From positions 1 to 15,802 of the forward strand of contig CAYIGN010000012.1 in assembly GCA_964363055.1 (NCBI GenBank): a stretch of DNA of 15,802 nucleotides, given 5' to 3'. Numbering within the stretch: position 1 is the first letter of the stretch; each line of letters begins with the position of its first letter. The position numbers were made by a program, and so were the translations under genes. Shown here piece after piece: positions 12,223 through 15,802 of the stretch. Source of the stretch: CAYIGN01 sp964363055 (GTDB taxonomy: Bacteria; Patescibacteriota; Minisyncoccia; Sungbacterales; HO2-52-23). The notes below the pieces were generated by a model, which saw only the letters and a list, made by a program, of their open reading frames with translations, was not told the DNA's origin and searched no databases.

Positions 12223-13386
12223 TCACTCAATAAAGTTCCACCGGCCTTCATCTATCAACTTTCTGCCGTTTCGCCCTTTACGGAAATCGTCGTCTCGATC
12301 AAATCCTTCAACCGTTAGGCCGTTCCTTGGAATGACGAAATCCACATGAACATTTGATTCCGTCGGCCCCGAGGCGCCTTCAGATCCATGCTGGGCGCTG
12401 CCGATAGCAATATGCATGGTCCCCATCCGTTTTTCAGCTTCTAGCACCGAGACCCCGTGATGCTTGTAGGAGAGCTCCGGACGCGATACTTTGGAGCGTG
12501 CGTATTGAGATGCGCCGAATGCGAGCTCGGAGCATCGAATTACGCTGGTGGGATCGTCCTCCTCTTCTTTGGACATCTTCTCCAAATACCGTCGGAGCTT
12601 CTGGGCCGACTTCCCCCCATCAATTGTAGCGATCCTCCCCCGACGGAAAGTAACTTTTACAAATTCATCCACTCCCTGCTCCTGCGTGATCTCATCCTGC
12701 AGCACGGGAAGCATCAACACGCCATCCACTCCTTCCTCCTGCGGCGTTGTAAAGATCTCCGCTCCCGGATTATCCCACTCACCAGGATCAACCTCCCCTG
12801 TCATCCATGCCCATTGACGTTCTCTGTCCGGCCACAGCCGGATAGATAGATCTGTCCCATAGGAGGTACGCACCCGGAACCCAACAGCATCCCTCAATTT
12901 TTCATGCATCCGCTGCAGCCGATCATGCAATACTTCGCGTTTCTCCCCGAGCATCCCGTCGTTATTGAGAGAATCGGTGGTGAGCCCAGCTGCATCTTCC
13001 ATCCTCGCGCTTTTTGCTTTCAGTTGACTCTCGGTCAATTCATAAAAATCAATTTTCGTAGCATCCCAATTGCAAGAACTCCACACCACCGGATAATCGT
13101 CCAACAGTTTCGTCACCTCCTCGGTCTTGGTTTTTTTATCGGCGATCAGCTCTCGGGAAACGATACCTTTCCGCTCACATGCTTCTTTGAGAATCTCAAT
13201 AAGCGCCCGGTCTGTGCTTTTAGGATCGGTGTGACTCAAGAAAAGCACTCCCTCTCCGGATTTTAATCCGACGAAATCCCCAAAAAAACGCGCGGCATTG
13301 TCGAGACGCTCTTCACGTTGCTCTCGTCCTTCAATTGCCGACTCTACGGCTTCCCGTGGTTGCGGCTTAGGCCGTTCAATACTCAT
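12223..13386 (-). CDS. M29-type metallo-aminopeptidase
   Basis: A 387-residue protein related to the thermophilic aminopeptidases (MEROPS M29; AmpS, AmpT, aminopeptidase II), cytoplasmic two-metal exopeptidases. All five expected metal ligands can be placed: Glu210 in NPGAEIFTTP, Glu287 in RCSELAFGAS, His325 in GTMHIAIGSA, and His347 and Asp349 in SNVHVDFVI. The N-terminal domain (about 30-180) has the usual LKSGEGVLFL-type start. Residues 1-30 are charged and extra. The start ATG 13386 has an excellent Shine-Dalgarno (GGGAGG, seven bases away), in contrast to the leaderless genes nearby. It has its own promoter and terminator. The substrate range is unknown. Confidence 0.85.
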   Translation of the reverse strand: MSIERPKPQPREAVESAIEGREQREERLDNAARFFGDFVGLKSGEGVLFLSHTDPKSTDRALIEILKEACERKGIVSRELIADKKTKTEEVTKLLDDYPVVWSSCNWDATKIDFYELTESQLKAKSARMEDAAGLTTDSLNNDGMLGEKREVLHDRLQRMHEKLRDAVGFRVRTSYGTDLSIRLWPDRERQWAWMTGEVDPGEWDNPGAEIFTTPQEEGVDGVLMLPVLQDEITQEQGVDEFVKVTFRRGRIATIDGGKSAQKLRRYLEKMSKEEEDDPTSVIRCSELAFGASQYARSKVSRPELSYKHHGVSVLEAEKRMGTMHIAIGSAQHGSEGASGPTESNVHVDFVIPRNGLTVEGFDRDDDFRKGRNGRKLIDEGRWNFIE

Positions 13387-13451
13387 ATGACACCTCCCGT
13401 TCCTTTATACGATTTGTAAGATCGGCCGGGTGTAAAGAACACAACGAACAT

Positions 13452-13481
13452 ATTGTACCATATTCCCTAAGTCAGATGCAA
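13452..13481 (-). promoter_or_regulatory. Promoter of the M29 aminopeptidase gene
   Basis: TTGCAT (13481-13476), 18-base spacer, TACAAT (13457-13452). It gives a leader of about 60 bases that carries the strong Shine-Dalgarno. Confidence 0.55.
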
Positions 13482-13515
13482 ATGATAACTAATGCATCGG
13501 TTGTGGCGTGGGGAT

Positions 13516-13914
13516 CTAGATATAGGATTCTTCTCCGCTGGCGCAATCCACGTCAAATTCTCGGCAGTCGCACAGGAGTTCCTCTCCCGGTCGGATTTCG
13601 CGCGACGCAATTTCCATTCCTTCGGGATCGTCGGGGAGATCTACCGACGCAACATTGGGGTCGGGAGAATGATTGAAAAACCGCGCATCGTCAAACGGCA
13701 ATACAAAGGTGCGATCTACGACGCTGTGGTAACAATAGTGAAGAATGCACTGGCGTGCCAACTCCGGCAACCTCTGCAGCTCCTCCTCCGTCAACTTGAT
13801 ATCCATCTCTTTGGTGAAGCGCCAAATCGGCGTCCCTTTTAGGATAGTTTGGTCGGCAAAGAGGCCTATGCCGTGAATCTTACTCGGACCGATTTTGGTT
13901 TTTACCAGCAACAT
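13516..13914 (-). CDS. Small SET-domain protein
   Basis: A 132-residue protein that is one compact SET domain, the fold of SAM-dependent lysine methyltransferases. The first motif is I-H-G-I-G-L-F-A (13-20). The pseudoknot motif is RFFNHSPDPN (78-87), with the SAM-contacting Asn-His. The last is GEELLCDCREFD (110-121). In most relatives the last motif ends in D-Y, and that tyrosine is the catalytic one. Here codon 117 is TGC (Cys), so activity may be altered or lost. Pre- and post-SET zinc cysteines are absent, as is usual for small bacterial forms. The substrate is unknown. It stands alone between the palindromic element and the M29 gene, with no convincing promoter or Shine-Dalgarno seen. 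Confidence 0.85.
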   Translation of the reverse strand: MLLVKTKIGPSKIHGIGLFADQTILKGTPIWRFTKEMDIKLTEEELQRLPELARQCILHYCYHSVVDRTFVLPFDDARFFNHSPDPNVASVDLPDDPEGMEIASREIRPGEELLCDCREFDVDCASGEESYI

Positions 13915-13945
13915 CTATGTGAGCTAATTTGTAAGAATCCCTAGC

Positions 13946-14075
13946 GTTGTTTACGCTTTTCCTATAAGGATGTCATACCCGCGAAAACGGGTATCCAGAA
14001 AAACAAGCACGAGAGCCAAGAATGGGCTACTGGATTCCCGCGTACGCGGGAATGACATAGTGGAGTGTAAACAAC
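13946..14075. mobile_element. Second palindromic MITE-like element
   Basis: GTTGTTTAC (13946-13954) and GTAAACAAC (14067-14075) bound about 130 bases. The interior is two hairpins facing each other: TGTCATACCCGCG-AAAACGGGTATCCAG (13971-13998) and its near-mirror CTGGATTCCCGCG-TACGCGGGAATGACA (14030-14057). The same core occurs in the element at 5546-5725. The right end overlaps the TAG stop of the saccharopine-dehydrogenase-like gene. No protein is encoded. The 31 bases from here to the SET gene hold nothing clear. Confidence 0.65.
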
Positions 14076-15232
14076 TAATTGATCCGCTTCCCGTCCTCAT
14101 ATACGCCCAGTTTTTTCTTCCGCAACTCCTGAAAAAATCGCTTCTCCGGCACGATTGCTTCGGGAGCGAAACTGCCGCTTTTGGTAATCACCCGATGCTT
14201 TATCATCTGGGCGATGATGGAAACCGGAAATCCTGTGTCAATGTTGCACCCCGCATCCTCCCATCCTTTCAGCGGCGGCACAATGCATTCCATGAGAATG
14301 GTCTTTTGCTTGCGGTCTTTGCGGCCGGTGATCTCCACCCACAGATTTTCTGTCTCCGTGTAGCCGGCTGGCATCCGTAAGCGCTTGAGCGCCGGGCCGA
14401 GAAAATCAATCGGCGCGATGGATGCTCCTTCAATTTTAATCGGCTTTTCATTGTGAAATCCGAGAGCAATCAGCGCGTAGATCTTCTCCAGCGAATGATT
14501 CGGAAAACCGGCAAAAAAGCGCACGTTGTTCAAACCCTTATCTTTATAATAATGATGGAATGTATAAAGCTCCGGGTGATAGACCAAAAACGACTTTTGG
14601 GAACCGATTGAGCGGTGATACTGCTCGCGGAAAACTTCCAGCGGCCGTTTCTGTACCCACCTGCCGTTTCTGACAAAGCGGGGGTTATAAGTAAATTCCT
14701 CCAGAATACTCTTCATTGAAAAAGGAACCACGAATTCTTTCTTGTTGGAATCCCAGGCAAATCCCACGTCCACGCTCTCCAAGCGGTCAAATTTCTTTGC
14801 CGCCCAGCGCAGCATCACGTTTCCGATGCCGGGCACCGAGCCGCAGCCGGTGATTGCGGTGCGTTTTAATTTTTTAAAGAGCGGGTCCATCGCAATCTGC
14901 TCCTCGGTCATCTCCACCCAGGCGCCCAAGTCCACGCAGTGCGTCCGGGTCTCAATGCAGGCCTTATACACATTGGCGTTCCAGTCCATATCCGCGCAGT
15001 TGATGACAACATCCACGCCCGACTTGACGATCACCTTAATCGTCATCTCCACATCCCGAAGATCCACAAAACTAAAAACGGCGCGGTCATTATTGAAGCG
15101 CGCGAGAATCTTGGCGATTTTTGTTTTGTAAAGATCAGCGGCAAAAACCGAGTATCCGCTCTCCAGGAGATCGCGCGTCACAATCCGTCCCTGCATACCG
15201 TCTGCACCCAACACTAGGAAATCATATTTCAT
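14075..15232 (-). CDS. Saccharopine dehydrogenase-like oxidoreductase
   Basis: A 385-residue protein of the saccharopine dehydrogenase / carboxynorspermidine dehydrogenase family, NAD(P)-dependent enzymes that join or split an amino acid and a keto acid. It opens with the nucleotide-binding turn VLGADGMQGR (7-16). It has the family's GCGSVPGIGN segment (near 130) and the late DTGFPVSIIAQMI segment. The true substrate cannot be told; lysine or polyamine chemistry is only one option. The frame extends 34 residues further, but ATG 15232 gives the expected N-terminus and comes one base after the stop of the PurD-like gene, so translation is probably coupled. The stop TAG overlaps the edge of the palindromic element at 13946-14075. 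Confidence 0.82.
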   Translation of the reverse strand: MKYDFLVLGADGMQGRIVTRDLLESGYSVFAADLYKTKIAKILARFNNDRAVFSFVDLRDVEMTIKVIVKSGVDVVINCADMDWNANVYKACIETRTHCVDLGAWVEMTEEQIAMDPLFKKLKRTAITGCGSVPGIGNVMLRWAAKKFDRLESVDVGFAWDSNKKEFVVPFSMKSILEEFTYNPRFVRNGRWVQKRPLEVFREQYHRSIGSQKSFLVYHPELYTFHHYYKDKGLNNVRFFAGFPNHSLEKIYALIALGFHNEKPIKIEGASIAPIDFLGPALKRLRMPAGYTETENLWVEITGRKDRKQKTILMECIVPPLKGWEDAGCNIDTGFPVSIIAQMIKHRVITKSGSFAPEAIVPEKRFFQELRKKKLGVYEDGKRIN

Positions 15233-15233
15233 A

Positions 15234-15802
15234 TCAGTAGAGGTACCCCCATGACTGCAGCCGGTCGCTGTCGGTATTCCAACGCAGGCCAATGTCAGTG
15301 CGATAAAATCTGTTTTGCAGGATGATATTCTCAATTCGATTATAGGCCATCTTGCGCGCCTCAGCCACAGTGATGCCCGAGCCGGTTATGACGAGCGCAT
15401 ACCCCGATTCCCCGGCCGGATGCCACTCATCATCCATGATCTTGACCTTCCCGAGATGCACCCCCTCCAAATTCGGTTTGCGGAATACTACGGAGAGATC
15501 GCGGTAGATGTCGGCTTCTCTACGGTCGTGATACGGAAACGGCGGGACCGCGACCACCACTCCGACCTGAAATCCCTTTTTGGTTCGCAGTTCAAAATTC
15601 TCGCCTCTGGCCAATCTCATCAGCCACTCACTCACCGGATTCAAGATTCCTTCCAACTGTATGGAGGCGGTCGGATAGCCGAAACGCATCGTTGCCTCCA
15701 AAGGGTATATGCCGTTATTGTTTGCGATGCAGTTAATGTCCGTATATCCTATGTAACCGGATTCGGCGAGCAGCGGTTTTAATTTTTCCAAAGTGGTGCG
15801 AA
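15234..15802 (-). CDS. PurD-like ATP-grasp ligase, C-terminal part (cut by window edge)
   Basis: The frame is open to base 15802, so only the last 189 or so residues are seen. They match the end of phosphoribosylamine-glycine ligase (PurD, GAR synthetase): the ATP-grasp stretch GYIGYTDINCI then GIYPLEATMRFGYPTASIQ, and the C-terminal domain ending ALVITGSGITVAEARKMAYNRIENIILQNRFYRTDIG. In PurD the Arg-Phe-Gly turn is usually followed by D-P-E; here it is Y-P-T, so the active-site region differs and another ligase specificity is possible. No other purine gene is visible. It is directly coupled to the saccharopine-dehydrogenase-like gene, one base apart. Confidence 0.8.
   Translation of the reverse strand, partial: RTTLEKLKPLLAESGYIGYTDINCIANNNGIYPLEATMRFGYPTASIQLEGILNPVSEWLMRLARGENFELRTKKGFQVGVVVAVPPFPYHDRREADIYRDLSVVFRKPNLEGVHLGKVKIMDDEWHPAGESGYALVITGSGITVAEARKMAYNRIENIILQNRFYRTDIGLRWNTDSDRLQSWGYLY

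Overview
The window looks like a chromosomal segment of a bacterium with a small, compact genome, most likely a member of the Candidate Phyla Radiation (Patescibacteria, Parcubacteria-like). That placement is inferred from gene content and style: short family members, several small conserved hypotheticals, a SecA with a CPR-like insert, a lone Cas4/RecB-like nuclease and tight spacing. No rRNA or other phylogenetic marker is present to prove it. All supported genes except one (a ZIP metal transporter) lie on the minus strand, so the window reads right to left. No rRNA, tRNA, CRISPR array, prophage or complete insertion sequence was found.

From the right edge (transcription order): a PurD-like ATP-grasp gene cut by the window edge is coupled to a saccharopine-dehydrogenase-like gene. 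A palindromic mobile-type repeat follows, then a small SET-domain protein and an M29 metallo-aminopeptidase with its own promoter, Shine-Dalgarno and terminator. Next come hpf (ribosome hibernation) and a 257-base intergenic region with several hairpins. Then secA forms an operon with a DUF2000 gene, which ends at a strong shared terminator facing the ZIP transporter. A D-2-hydroxyacid dehydrogenase is divergent from the ZIP gene and is followed 3 bases later by a nucleoside-2-deoxyribosyltransferase-like gene.

The centre holds metK, preceded by 569 bases without a protein gene. That stretch contains a promoter, a TA-flanked 176-base inverted-repeat element (MITE-like), and a SAM-I (S-box) riboswitch with a terminator. 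This is a complete SAM feedback circuit on SAM synthetase. Left of metK are a secreted coiled-coil protein with a small membrane protein, a DUF4258-like hypothetical, a Cas4/RecB-like nuclease with four cysteines, an ArsR-type regulator, and a DUF763 protein ending in a terminator. A further start, apparently leaderless, runs off the left edge.

Three themes deserve a second look. (1) The metK leader: its riboswitch has an enlarged P4 arm, and its expression platform re-uses the 5' strands of both P1 and P4. A MITE sits between promoter and aptamer. (2) Palindromes inserted inside coding sequence, notably three in secA, one of them an in-frame 54-base unit bounded by direct repeats. They recall Rickettsia palindromic elements. 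(3) Several genes have a -10 box only 6 to 12 bases before the start codon and no Shine-Dalgarno, implying leaderless or nearly leaderless mRNAs. A recurring 18-22 base palindrome (CTTATTCG-NN-CGAATAAG) also lies at or just after three minus-strand genes.
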